DNA of 64,000 nucleotides from Lentisphaeria bacterium (GTDB taxonomy: Bacteria > Verrucomicrobiota > Lentisphaeria > Victivallales > Victivallaceae): NCBI GenBank assembly GCA_022009855.1, contig CP091727.1, positions 5,019,233 to 5,083,232 of the forward strand, given 5' to 3'. The position numbers and the translations under genes are program-made. The notes beneath the pieces are model-generated. The model had not been told where the DNA came from and searched no databases. It worked only from the letters and a program-made list of their open reading frames with translations. The first letter of the stretch is position 1; each line of letters begins with the position of its first letter. Shown here piece by piece: positions 36,619 to 47,300 of this stretch.

Positions 36619-36888
36619 TCAACTCTCGGTAAAATTCCGGTTGGAATTTTGAGGTTGTTCTTTCAGCCATTCCAGCAATACGTCATCATCGACCTGATTC
36701 GCTTCAACTGGAAGTTTCCAGCCGCAGTTTTTGCATTGATAATGAGAGTTCAGACTTTCGTGGATCTCCGGCGTTCCATATTCAGCTTCGCCAGAGTTAT
36801 TATACTTGATGGTTTCGGTTACGATGCAGTCGGTCATAACAACTTCGATTTCCGTATCTTTCTTGCATTTCGGACAGATGAATTTCAT
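36619..36888 (-). CDS. Small zinc-ribbon protein
   Basis: 89 residues, AAAGGAGG upstream of ATG 36888. MKFICPKCKKDTEIEVVMT and HYQCKNCGWKLPVEANQ form a C-x2-C ... C-x2-C ribbon. Nucleic-acid or protein binding likely. Function unknown. Confidence 0.65.
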   Translation of the reverse strand: MKFICPKCKKDTEIEVVMTDCIVTETIKYNNSGEAEYGTPEIHESLNSHYQCKNCGWKLPVEANQVDDDVLLEWLKEQPQNSNRNFTES

Positions 36889-36902
36889 TTCAGAACCTCC
36901 TT

Positions 36903-37165
36903 TCAGGCAGTTTCAATTATGCGACACTTTTCATCCATCGGTTCCCATGACACGAAGCCGTCGAAATGCGCCGGACAGCCTTTTCTGCCGCAGGAAAAGC
37001 ATTTTTGAAGCCGGAATGCTGCTCCATCTCAGCCAAGGCTTCCCCGATGCGTTCCGCGCGACTCCATTGTTCAGCGCGTTCCGCTTCCTCATAACGCTGT
37101 TCCAGTTCGGCATACCGGCGTTTCCAGATAGCGCGGGCCTTCAGATAGGCTTTGCAGACCTTCAT
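36903..37165 (-). CDS. Small protein with helical N-terminus and Cys cluster, one frameshift
   Basis: MKVCKAYLKARAIWKRRYAE at 37165 (GGAGG upstream). After a 5-A run near 37000 (6 expected) the frame continues CFSCGRKGCPAHFDGFVSW and ends EKCRIIETA at 36903, a compact C-x2-C ... C zinc site that the uncorrected frame loses. About 87 residues. Function unknown. Confidence 0.55.
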
Positions 37166-37168
37166 TTT

Positions 37169-37531
37169 TCACCTCCGATTTCTTTTTTGATATTCCGCAA
37201 TGAATTCCGTTTCGGAAACTTCGATGGAGTGCCAATCGCGATCAATCTGACCGCACCGTTCAAGAAGAATCCGGTAGATTTTCCGCTGATCGGCATATTC
37301 TTTTTTCCGGTGTATCCGGCTCCAGTAGTTCTGTTCCCGCTTGACATGCGCCATATCCCGGCACAGGCTGAAATCCCGGCTGAGAACAGAGATTTTGTTC
37401 CCGCTCAGATCGAAATACGCACGATCCGTATTGACAAGCAGATACGGATGCCAATCGTCATTTCTGTCGAATCGCACAATGTTGCGTTTCCGTAATTCAT
37501 TGAACTCAATTTCTATTTCAATCATTCCCAT
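37169..37531 (-). CDS. Unknown 120-residue protein
   Basis: MGMIEIEIEFNELRKRNIVR at 37531, AAAGGAG upstream, after leader hairpin 9. Contains PYLLVNTDRAYFDLSGNKI and REQNYWSRIHRKKEYADQR. Frame intact. No family recognised. Confidence 0.58.
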   Translation of the reverse strand: MGMIEIEIEFNELRKRNIVRFDRNDDWHPYLLVNTDRAYFDLSGNKISVLSRDFSLCRDMAHVKREQNYWSRIHRKKEYADQRKIYRILLERCGQIDRDWHSIEVSETEFIAEYQKRNRR

Positions 37532-37545
37532 TTTCACTCCTTTCT

Positions 37546-37623
37546 GTTCTTGTTTGGGCACAAAAAAGCCGGATTGTTCCAGACGGCATTTCGTCGGGAC
37601 AATCCGGCAAAACAAACAAGAAC
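37546..37623 (-). promoter_or_regulatory. Two-tier leader hairpin 9
   Basis: Outer arms GTTCTTGTTTG (37546-37556) and CAAACAAGAAC (37613-37623), perfect; inner arms GCCGGATTGT (37568-37577) and ACAATCCGGC (37599-37608), perfect. On the minus strand the inner stem is followed by TTTTTTGTG, a terminator-like feature held inside the outer stem. Confidence 0.72.
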
Positions 37624-37626
37624 CAC

Positions 37627-38735
37627 TTATTTTACGCAGAAGCCTCCCGGCTTCCCCGCATTGCAGTAGAATTCTTCAAGTTGGGTTTTCCTGTAAAGCG
37701 GAATTTTTTCAATGGACCAACCGCTGTATTTGCTTTCCGCAAGATAGTAACCGTGTCCACCGGAATAGTCCTCACGATTCTCCCAGTCGGCTGGAGCCGT
37801 CGCCAGCTTCCGGATTTCCGGAATATCGCTGTTCAACGCTGCCTTTGCGCATTTCCGGAAACAAATTCCGCTTGTGTTTTGAAAATGCCAACACCACAGT
37901 CCGGACTGTTCGATAGTCGAAGTAATCGGTCTGCAATTCCGAAATGTCTTCATGCTCTACGGCTAAAATCAATGCCACAGGCTTTCCATGTTTTTTGATC
38001 GCATCGGCAAAACGTTCCTTGCCGATTACAGCCAGGCGTTCATTTTCGATCCGGCGCTTTTCGGCTTCAAGTGCTTCGGCTCTCTCTTTTTCCAGAAAAC
38101 GTTTTTCGAGTTCAGCGATCTTCTCTTCCGGCATCAGTTTGCCGGGATAAAAATAGACGCCGATTCCAAAGCGTTCCGTAATCGGTTTGATAAACTGATA
38201 ACCGGATACCCGCAGATCATCAATCCAGAGAATCCGGCAGGAAGTCCCCCATTTCCCATTTTCCACACGCTCAAGAACAACGCCGTCATATTCATGGGCT
38301 GGTCCATCAATCCCCATAACAATCTGTCCCCGTTCCAGACGATGTTCCACGCACGGCTCCATCTTCCCGGTTTTCCAGTTCATGTGCATAACCTGCATGA
38401 TATAATCCTCCATTTTCAGCGTCCGGAGCGTTCCCGGACAAGTTTGTCGAATGCGCTGTTTGAAATCGTCCGGACATTGGTATGCAGCCCGAACCACGGC
38501 TTGAGTCTGGCAAGAGTCCAGATGACAGTTCTGCCGTTCCTGATAAGTCGCAATTGCTCCGACTTCGCGGGAATAGCGATTCAAACGATAAAGAAACTCT
38601 TTTGCGGTCTTTTCATTGAGATCGCCCATTCCGATGGTAAGACTCGCCCAGATCAGACATTCCAACGTATGACCGTCTTTTTTCCTGTTTCTTCTGCCAA
38701 TTCCTGACTTCTCTGATGTTCCAGTTCAATGACAT
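37627..38735 (-). CDS. Unknown protein with coiled coil, two frameshifts
   Basis: About 369 residues from MSLNWNIREVRNWQKKQEK at 38735 (GGAGG upstream). A 6-A run near 38685 (5 expected) leads to DGHTLECLIWASLTIGMGD and LYRLNRYSREVGAIATYQE; the middle holds CVEHRLERGQIVMGIDG, and a charged coiled coil (KIAELEKRFLEKERAEALE) precedes HGKPVALILAVEHEDISEL. A second break near 37845 gives IPEIRKLATAPADWENRED and the end NAGKPGGFCVK. No family recognised. Confidence 0.55.
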
Positions 38736-38749
38736 GACAACCTCCTTCC

Positions 38750-39016
38750 TTACATTGAAAACCGTTTGCCGATCCCGTGATTCCGGAGAGCTTCCCGCTC
38801 GACTTCCGTAAAAAGAGATTCGGGATAGCCGGTCACGCACCCCGAACTCCAGCAGTCGGGACGCTCACGAACCATCTGGAATACATTTCTCTCGGTTTCA
38901 TTGAGGACACCGTCCTCTGTTGCAAAGATTCCGGAATATTCGGTCAGACTTTGCGTTCCACTTTGCCGCTTCTCCGCCGTAACCAGCAGCACAACTGTTT
39001 TGTTTTCTTTACTCAT
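38750..39016 (-). CDS. Unknown 88-residue protein
   Basis: MSKENKTVVLLVTAEKRQSG at 39016 (AAAGG upstream). Ends ALRNHGIGKRFSM. Frame intact; follows leader hairpin 10. No family recognised. Confidence 0.55.
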   Translation of the reverse strand: MSKENKTVVLLVTAEKRQSGTQSLTEYSGIFATEDGVLNETERNVFQMVRERPDCWSSGCVTGYPESLFTEVEREALRNHGIGKRFSM

Positions 39017-39039
39017 GTTCACACCTTTCTGGAAGATTG

Positions 39040-39108
39040 ATTCTTTCCGCATAAGGAACAAGGAAGGCGGGAAAAGCAAATGCGAACGCCGCACCGGAAG
39101 GAAAGAAT
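39040..39108 (-). promoter_or_regulatory. Leader hairpin 10 (weaker)
   Basis: Outer arms ATTCTTTCC (39040-39048) and GGAAAGAAT (39100-39108), perfect; inner pairing is only GGCG with CGCC (39066-39069, 39087-39090). Same position as the other leader hairpins. Confidence 0.5.
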
Positions 39109-39124
39109 AATCTTTTTCTATTGT

Positions 39125-39212
39125 CTGAAAAAGAAAGGCCTGGCATCAGCCAGGCTTGCAAATAAACGGGGAAATATGAAAATCCCCCGAGGAAGTTCTG
39201 TTCCATCGGGGG
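39125..39212 (-). terminator. Two tandem terminators
   Basis: On the minus strand: first TTCCCCCGA/TCGGGGG stem (39184-39212) followed by ATTTTCATATTT; then GCCTGGC-TGAT-GCCAGGC (39138-39155) followed by CTTTCTTTTT. They close the small gene at 39240-39397. Confidence 0.82.
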
Positions 39213-39239
39213 AAGTCATTCTTATTTCAGATTGGAGAA

Positions 39240-39397
39240 TTATTTACCGGAAATGGGGATGAGCTCTTCCAACTGCCGGTTGGGTGTACTGTTTTTTCTG
39301 ATTTCAGCGATTCTTTCTGCGGAAGCGTGAATTGCTTCAGCAATTTCCTCGCGAATCTGTCTGGCGATTTTTTGTTGAGTTTTTGCCTGGTCGACAT
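39240..39397 (-). CDS. Small helical protein, one frameshift
   Basis: Start ATG 39397 (MSTRQKLNKK) chosen for AAGGAG seven bases upstream. After a 6-A run near 39372 (7 expected) the frame is IARQIREEIAEAIHASAER and NRQLEELIPISGK, 52 residues, one or two helices. Could be an antitoxin-like or DNA-binding peptide; unknown. Confidence 0.45.
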
Positions 39398-39658
39398 AAT
39401 AGTGCTCCTTCTTTTGCTTTTGCAACTTAAAGAACAATCGCATGTCATGCGATCCGACACCAATATATTTACAACGAATTGCCGGCAATTTCAAGTCTTA
39501 AAAGTGGGCTGTTGACAAATTTTTGATGGTCCACCGGACATTTCAAAATAAATAATCCGGCGAATATGACGATAGAACCAACTTAAAGGAAGTGGTGATA
39601 ATTCAGTTTCATTCCCCGACATGAAAGCTCCAGTGAATGATGACTGGTTGTTATGAAC

Positions 39659-40069
39659 TCAATTGTCCCACATTTTCACTTCAAGCGCCTGAAGTTTTTT
39701 CCGCAACGCTTTTTTACCCATATTGCGATAAGCTGCGATTTTTGCAGCCGTCGCAGGGGAAGGAACAACTTTGTCGTGTTCCCATTTGCAAAGATTCGCC
39801 CTGTCGACGTTGAGCAGTCGAGCAAAAACAGCCTGAGACAACTGCAGGCGTTTGCGGATGGCTATGATATTGGCTCCTTTCATTCTGGCTTGATGAGATT
39901 GGTTGAAGTTGACGGGAATTTCTTTTCTGACAGGAAAAGAGTTTTCCAGAACCGTCAACCGACGTTTGATTTGATCCTGTTGTTCCACCACCTCCCTGCA
40001 AAAGTGCCGGATTTCGAGAATAATCAGCTCGTGTATCCTTTCACCGATAGCGATTGCTATATCCTGCAT
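39659..40069 (-). CDS. XRE-type helix-turn-helix regulator
   Basis: 136 residues; start 40069 (MQDIAIAIGERIHELIIL) set by AAAGGAG seven bases upstream. C-terminal half is a Cro/C1-type HTH: IIAIRKRLQLSQAVFARLLN then VDRANLCKWEHDKVVPSPAT. N-terminal helices may dimerise. It is divergent from the transfer operon, with a 560-bp intergenic region between, so it is the best candidate for a repressor of that operon. 39398-39658 holds AT-rich noncoding sequence with TTGACA near 39513; no gene seen. Confidence 0.78.
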   Translation of the reverse strand: MQDIAIAIGERIHELIILEIRHFCREVVEQQDQIKRRLTVLENSFPVRKEIPVNFNQSHQARMKGANIIAIRKRLQLSQAVFARLLNVDRANLCKWEHDKVVPSPATAAKIAAYRNMGKKALRKKLQALEVKMWDN

Positions 40070-40099
40070 GACAGAACTCCTTTCAAGAGCCATCATGCC

Positions 40100-40628
40100 G
40101 GGGCTCCGAGTTCCACGAACTGTTTGCAGTATAGTTTTAACAACAGGAATGATCAGACATCATATGCTTCTTTCCTCTGTCTCCTTATGCAAAGCGATTA
40201 TTCTTCTCCAAGGACACTGTATTATAAAGAAAAAACTTTTTCAATAGTTTTAAACCTGTTTATTGTCAGAAAATTCCAGAAAAATCATGGCAACAAAAAT
40301 TTTTCGATTTTTTGTTGTGCTATCTTCTCTCAACTGTGCATAAAAATCAATCAGGAATTTTTCAATCAAGAGAAAACCACAATTTGTTTTTGGGGCAAAG
40401 TCTGAATAAGCTCAATATCAGTATTTTTTGCTGGCTTAAGTTTTAAACAGACGAACCAACGCGGCAACCAACATTCATCTCCTTCAATGTTGTTTTGCGT
40501 TGATGCAACCAGCTTATAATCAATATATTATAGCAAGAAACACACTATTGAAAGAACTTGTTTCCGGCGTATTTTAGATAATGTCTGCGATGGTCGCAGA
40601 ACAATTCAAAATCAGAAAGGCCATTATC
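40100..40628 (+). promoter_or_regulatory. Control region and leader of the transfer operon
   Basis: AT-rich region between the XRE gene and the transfer operon. A two-tier hairpin lies at 40457-40502 (outer CAACGC with GCGTTG, inner CAACATT with AATGTTG), a possible -10 TATAAT at 40515-40520, and a perfect hairpin TCTGCGA-TGG-TCGCAGA at 40584-40600 just before the AGAAAGG ribosome binding site of the first gene. No gene seen. Promoter assignment is by eye. Confidence 0.45.
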
Positions 40629-41045
40629 ATGAAAATGCAATTTTTCAGAATGCAGGCAATCCTTGCCAACAAACTCTGCGGACTTGTCAACCTGCTGCAA
40701 ATGCCATTCACTCAGGACGGATTTGAACCGCTGTATCCGCTGTTGAAATCCAAGAAGCTGGCCGGTTTTCTGGCTACTTATGCCACCATGTGCCGGGCCT
40801 GGGCGGTCAACACCGGCATCGACGCTTCTTCGGGACTCGGCTATGTGCAGTGGATCATCATGGCCATCGGTCTGATCTTTACGCTGATCATGGGGATTTC
40901 GACCGGATTCGCATTCAAAAACGATGCGGCAAACGCGAAAGCGCAACTGATCGGGACGATCCTGATTCCGGTGCTGTTCGCGATTGTGCTGTACATTTTC
41001 AACAAAACGCTCGGCATTTCGCTGAATGCTTCCAGCGGACTGTGA
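40629..41045 (+). CDS. VirB2/TrbC-like pilin
   Basis: 138 residues, ATG 40629 behind AGAAAGG. The C-terminal half has two membrane segments, VQWIIMAIGLIFTLIMGIST and LIGTILIPVLFAIVLYIF, separated by a short polar loop, the VirB2-like prepilin plan; the N-terminal 75 residues are longer than usual. First gene of the transfer operon and directly before VirB3-like and VirB4 genes, the canonical order. Would form the pilus subunit after insertion in the inner membrane. Confidence 0.75.
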   Translation: MKMQFFRMQAILANKLCGLVNLLQMPFTQDGFEPLYPLLKSKKLAGFLATYATMCRAWAVNTGIDASSGLGYVQWIIMAIGLIFTLIMGISTGFAFKNDAANAKAQLIGTILIPVLFAIVLYIFNKTLGISLNASSGL

Positions 41046-41052
41046 GGCTGAC

Positions 41053-41394
41053 ATGATGGAAGAAACACCACTTGCCATACCCCGGAATCCGGCGCAGATA
41101 CCGGCATCGCAGTTCCGTCTGTCGCGGAATCTGAAAGTGCGCGGCGATGCGATCTACATCATTTTCGGCGGCATCATCGGAGCGGTTTTCCTGTTTTTCG
41201 CTTTGATGGATGTCTCGGCAATACTGGCCGTCGCCGTATCATGGATTCCGCTGGCGGCATCCGTCTGGTTCTATTTCCGGTTCGTCCGGGAGAAGCCGCG
41301 CTACTATTTCGACTACTGGCTCAACAGCCTGTTCGGAACGGCTCTGCGGCTTAATCCCCGAAAAACAATCCGCCTGAAAGCGAGGGTAAAATGA
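41053..41394 (+). CDS. VirB3/TrbD-like membrane protein
   Basis: 113 residues. YIIFGGIIGAVFLFFALMD and ILAVAVSWIPLAASVWFYF are two membrane helices near the N-terminal middle, followed by a basic tail, as in VirB3. GAGG upstream of ATG 41053. Its stop overlaps the VirB4 start (ATGA). Inner-membrane component of the T4SS. Confidence 0.8.
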   Translation: MMEETPLAIPRNPAQIPASQFRLSRNLKVRGDAIYIIFGGIIGAVFLFFALMDVSAILAVAVSWIPLAASVWFYFRFVREKPRYYFDYWLNSLFGTALRLNPRKTIRLKARVK

Positions 41395-44354
41395 TCCGTT
41401 ATCCCAATGGCTATATCATTGAAACCGATCCGCCGGAAAATGCGTTCTTCGTCTACGGCGAACTGAACGCTGCCGGATATATCGCCAAAGGCTTCCGGCT
41501 GGATGTACCGAATCTCTCCAACGCCGGCTGGCCGCAGAAGAATGAGCTGTATACACACCTGCAATCGTATCTGTCGCGGTTCGACGCTTCAAAACGGCTT
41601 CAGTTCCGCTACACCAAGGACTCGAATTACCGGAAGATTCTGGAGAAATACGAATCCGATACGGAGCGTTTGGCGAGTGTGCCGTTCTGTCGGGAATTCA
41701 GAAAGCAGACCGCCGCCGAACTTCGGCGTCAGATGGAGGCTCATGACCTCTGGCGGGAGCATCTGATTGTTTACATTTCGCGCCCGGCAAAGGATTTCAT
41801 ATCCGGAGCTTTGGATGTGGAGTCGGAAAAGGCGATGCAACTGTTCCGGGAACGGGTTTCCGCCTGTTTCGAGTCTGAATATCTACTTTTGAAAAGCGCA
41901 TTCAGTTTTCCTGTTCATAAACTTACGGCACTTGAACTGTTTGCCGAAGTTTTTCGGTGCGGTGAACAAGTCGCTTGCGGCGGAAGAGATTGATTACGGG
42001 AAAATTTTCAGTCCGAATTTCAGCGATATTTACCGGAATGAGTTCAGCGGGCAGGATCATGTGGAGCAGGACCGGGAACGTGAAACCGCCTCCGAGCGGC
42101 ATTACAGGATGTACGGTGACGGAATGTATCACAACATTCTGGTCATGCGGCAGCTTCCGGGGTTCGACTTGACGCCGTTTTACGGCAATGTCCTGCTGGA
42201 GACAAACGTGACGAATTTTTCGGTCACGGTGAATCTGCGTCCGCTGAACAAGGCCAAGACCATTGAGAAGCTGGAATCGCGCCAGGCTTCGGCACAGCGT
42301 GATCTGGAAGCCGATCCCTCGGCGATTGCCTATCGTTCCGAAGTCGATGCGTTTGGAAAAATGATTTACCGGATGGGTGCGGGAGAAGATGTGCCGTTTG
42401 AAGCGGAATATCTGATCCATGTCTGGAACCGGAATCTGGAGGAACTTCAGCAGGAGACGGAGCAACTCCGGCTGGTGGCGACCAATCTGCAATGCGGCAT
42501 GATGATGCACGATCTGACGGTGCAAGTGGAAGCGCAGTTTCTGAAAACGCTTCCCGGCAATCTCTACTACAGAAAATGGGACCCGCTGTTTACGCTGCAC
42601 CGTTCCTTTGCGGCGATGATTCCGTTTAATTCGACGTTCGTTGGCTGCGAGGACGATTTTCAGGCGATTTTTCAGGGCGATCACCATAATCTCGTTTGTG
42701 TCAACGGATTTTACGGCGGCTCTCCGCAGCACGCCGCCACGTTCGGACAGACAGGTTCCGGGAAATCGGTCAATACGCTCGGCGAACTGCTGCAAACATA
42801 TCCGTTTTACAGCAAGGTGGTGATCATTGAGGAAGGAGCATCCTACCTGATGTTCACCCGGATCGTCGGCGGAGAGTATATCGAAATCGACCTCAACAGC
42901 AATCTGACGCTGAATTATTTCGACACCTGCGGTTCTCCGCTCACTGCCAATCAGACGGATTTTGCAACGAATTTCGCAACGGTGATGTGCGGCCAGTCGC
43001 AGGACGATGAAATCATTCAGGACCGGGCGGCGATCTTGTCGCATTATGTGATCCGTCTTTATGATGCTTCGTGGCAGGAGTGGTGGAACCACCATACGGA
43101 ACTGCGGAGCGAAATCGCCCGGATTGCCCTGACGATGGAGTGGATGCTTCCGCAGCAGCCAGCGGGAAGCAATACGCAGTTCGACTGTTATGCGGCATTG
43201 AAGGAAGCGCTCGCCAAATCACCGGAGAGTCTCACTGTTCCCGAACAGCAGATTCTGAACTATTATCATGGTATTTCGAGTGGAAAAATCACGGAATGTA
43301 TCGTGGAAAACGGTTCTCTGCTCCGGGACATTTCCTACGCCTATATGAGACCGGAGGATATGCCGTATCACTCTCAGCTGGTGGAAATGATCCGCTCGAC
43401 GCCCGATCCGACGCATCGCCGGGAGGATACCAACCGGATCGCCACACGGCTGGCGCAGTATGCGGTGGAATCCGGACGCGGCGCTCTTTTCGACGGCGTG
43501 ACCAACATCAATCTCAGGCGCGGCTGCTGCATTTTGAAATCGGCAAGATGGCAAACGTGTCGCAGAATATCCGTGCGATGGTCGGCATGGTGATCAGCAA
43601 CCTTGCACAGCAGCAGATCATCAATATGCCGCGCAAGCTGCTGAAGCTCTTCCTATATGAAGAGATGCCGCGAATCATCGCCTCTGTTCCAGGAGCGAGC
43701 GGCTTTGTGAAACGTTCCTACGCCCAGCTGCGCAAGAGCAACTGCCGGAGCTGGACGATCACTCAGGAGGCCGGTCAGCTCATGGTGCAGGACAAGGAAG
43801 GTTCCGATCTGGCGACCATCATCATGGGGCAGAGCAAGCAGTATTATCTGCTGAAGAACAAGGACAAGGGGAATATGGAGTTTTTCCGGCGCTTTATCGC
43901 GCTGTCCGACGATGCGGCCAATGCCGTGATGAATTTTCCCGCGCCGGAGCATATTCCTGGTCGAAAGTATTCCTCGTATCTCTACTACATCGACAACGGG
44001 GAATATCCGCTGGTGGGCGTGGTCCGGCACTATGCCAATCCGTTGACGATTGCAGTTGCCTCGACCAGCGGAGAAGCGTTTTCCAAACGGGAAGAGGAGC
44101 TGCGGCGGCTCCGGATTCTTTATCCGGGACTGGATGAGGGACAGCTTCTCATCGAATATGAGAACCGGCAGCGGATCAGCAATCCGGCCTTGAAGTTATT
44201 GCGGGAGATGCTGAACAGCAGGGATTTTTCCCGTCTGGATGTTCTGCACGAGGAACTGATCCGGCTGAGTCTGCAAAATGCGGGATTCCGTCCACCGGAA
44301 ATTCCCGAACGAATCCAACAGGAACTTGAAACCTTCAACTCAAACAAGGAGTAA
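41391..44354 (+). CDS. virB4: VirB4 ATPase of the T4SS, two frameshifts
   Basis: About 987 residues after correction. N-terminal part MIRYPNGYIIETDPPENAFF; the frame changes at a 5-T run near 41951-41955 (4 expected) and near 43515 in CTCAGGCGCGG. Walker A: ATFGQTGSGKSVNTLGEL near nt 42740; later LHFEIGKMANVSQNIRAM and the Walker B region LLKLFLYEEMPRII; C-terminal QYYLLKNKDKGNMEFFRR. Energises pilus building and transfer from the inner membrane. ATGA-coupled to VirB3. A 390-residue open frame on the other strand (41923-43095) is a shadow. Confidence 0.93.
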
Positions 44355-44359
44355 AACAC

Positions 44360-47300
44360 ATGAAACGACACAACATGAAATTCACATTGACAGGATTTCT
44401 GGCAGGATTCCTTCTCTCCGTCGGCGGGGTGGCATTCGCCGGCAGCGTCACGGTTTCCGGCACGGCGGGAACCAATCCGACCTACATCGTCATTCCGGAG
44501 GAGTATGCCGGAAAAGAGGGACAGTTTGTAGCGACGGCGACTTCAAGCAATTCCAGTCCGGTGACGATTGAAGAGCCTTATATCAATCAGGATTATGCGT
44601 ATGTGAAGAAAAGCTGGCGAAGCTATGGAGCATTCAATTTCACGCTTGGAACCCCTTCCGGAACATCCTACGTCGGAGGAAGCAAGTCATTAAGTTCTCT
44701 GGAAAGAGGAAGCTATACCGTAAGTGTATCGCAGGATGTGACCGCGCACAGCGTCACCTACGCATTGTATCGAAGTAACTGGGCAGACACGGAAGCCCAG
44801 ACTTTTTCCGATCTGAAATACTATGCACAGAACGGTACTTTGCCCCCTTCTTCAGGTATTACCCGTGCTCCTACGTATGACGGAGGAGATAATAAAAGCA
44901 AGTACAACGACAACAGGCGTGACGATCGCCTCCGCCTATATTGTCGTTTACGGAGTCGATGACGGTGGTTACGGCGGAGAGGTTACGCCTCCCGTGACCG
45001 GCGGCGATTCTTCCGGTGGCAGCAACATCGACATCAACATCACAACCGGTACGGATGACGGCGTTTATACCCTGATCAACTCGCTTTTTTCCTACATCTC
45101 GGAAATGCAGTCGATTCTTTCGGCTTCCGACGATGCGATCCGCAGTGAGCTCGCGTCTTACATCACCGAACTTCAGACGGCATATCAGGCGGCCGATGCC
45201 CAGCTGGCGACAACGATTCAGAATCAGATCAATGCGTTGCAGGCGGCAATGTCAACCAGTGTTTCAGATCTGCGGACTTCGCTGGAAAATCAGATTGCCG
45301 TATTGCGGAATCAGGTGAGTTCTCTGCAGACACAACAGTCCAATCTGCTTTCCGAGTTTCAGACGTTGAAAGGAGAACTGCAGACGGCGATTGCGCAGAA
45401 TTCCGGCAATATCGCGGCATTGTCCAAAGAGCTGGCGGAAAAGTATGAAGCACTGGTTGCGGCAAACTCGAGTCTGAAAGCCGATCTGCTGGCGGAAATT
45501 GCCGAAGTTACCAGCGGTTACAAGGAGGCGGATTCCGCATTGATCGCGGATTATTCCTCGAAACTCGCCTCCTTGCAGACGTTGCTTCAGCAGGCGGATT
45601 CCGCGTTGGCCGACAATATCGCGGCATTGCAGAATGCCTATCAGAATGCGGATGCGACCCTGCGGGAGAATCTGGAGCAGCAGCTTGCCGCCTTGCGTAA
45701 CGAAATGAGCGCGGAAGATCAGAAAACACTGGACCGAATCACCGCTTTGCAGCAGGAGATGAACAGTGCGGACAACGCCTTGCGCACCGACTATGAAAAT
45801 AAGATTGCCTTACTGGAAAAAGAGCTCTCCACGGAAGCGTCTGCAATCCGGACGGAGATGAACAATCTCCAGACCAGGTACGAAACCGAGCTTGCGAATG
45901 CGAAATCGTCATTGGAGGAACAGATGGCGACCATGCAGGCCCGCCTTGAGGCTGCGGATCAGCAGACTCTGAGTCAGATTTCCGCACTGGAACGGGAAAT
46001 GAACAATGCCGACGAAGCTCTGCGCGCCGATTATGAAAACAAAATCTCCGCATTGGAAAAGGAACTCTCCACGGAAGCATCCGCGATCCGCAAGGAGATG
46101 TCCACGCTTCAGACGCAGTATGATACGGCTTTAGCCAATGCGAAATCGTCATTGGAGGAGCAGATGGCGACCATGCAGGCGAATCTGACTGCGGCGGACC
46201 GGGAAACGCTGAACAAGCTTTCCGCGTTGGAAACGTCCATGAACAACGCGCTTGATCTGCAGCGGCAGGATTATGAGAACCGGATCAATTCCCTGAATCA
46301 GACGCTGACAGCTGAGGCATCGGCGTTGCGAACCGAGATGGCGAATCTCTCCAATGCCTATCAGATGGAAATCTCCTACCTCAAGGAAAATCTGGAACAG
46401 CAGATTTCCAATCTCAAGGAAACGACGCAGAAAACAACCGATGATCTGCAAAAAGCAGATCGACGCCCTGACGGAAAACTACGACCGCCAGATTACAGAG
46501 TTGAAGGCCGATTACGATGCCCGGCTTGCCGCTCTGGATCAGAAATCCGATGATGCGGATGCGGGGTTGAAAGCCGCTATGGAGGCGTATGTGGAGGCGT
46601 TGCGCGAGCAGATGACTGTCGCAGACGAGGAAACGCGCGCCGAACTTCAGGCGCAGCTGGATAATCTCTCCGGGGCATTCAATGAGCGGCTGGAAGTGAT
46701 TTTGCAGGAATACGAGCAGCGGATTGAAAAGGTCAAAGGTCAGATTGAGGATCTGGAAAGCGACACGAAAACGGATCTGATCACGCAGAAGGCGTTGCTG
46801 GAACAGGAATGCAGAAATGAGATTGCCAATCTCAACAAGAGTTATGCGGATAAAATTGCTGAACTTCAGAAGAAGCTGTCCGGCGATCCGGAAAATGCCG
46901 ATCTCTATTATGCCCAAATTGCGGCATTGGAAAAGGAGTTGACCTCCCAAATCTCCGAAACGAATCTTTCCTATCAGAAATTGATTCTGGAAATCGACCG
47001 TCAGCTTCGCCAACTTTCGGACAAGAGCGCGACCGAGCTTCTGGCGGAACTGATGGAACTGCAGAACAAGCGCGACATCGTGGAGGCTGCGATCAACAGT
47101 TCCGATTATTCGGACAAACTCGCCGCATTGGATGCGGGAAACCGGCAGAATGCCGACGATGCCCATGCGGAACTGGAGGCGAAACTCGCGGAATTGGAAA
47201 AACAGCTTGAGGCGCTGAAGGCAGTCGGCGAGCTGTCGATTGACGACATCATCGCAAAAATTCAGGCGGGAGACGCAGCCAATACTGCTGAGATCGAAAA

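Noticed and set aside
16391..39108. Leader hairpins as ordinary rho-independent terminators
   Set aside because: Two copies follow no same-strand gene, the outer stem extends past the T-run, and several lack a good T-run. A terminator function for the inner stem of some copies remains possible.
41923..43095. 390-residue open frame on the minus strand
   Set aside because: Shadow of VirB4, whose Walker motifs are on the plus strand.
45717..46436. Tandem repeats as a CRISPR or minisatellite array
   Set aside because: The 240-bp units are in-frame coding repeats without spacers.
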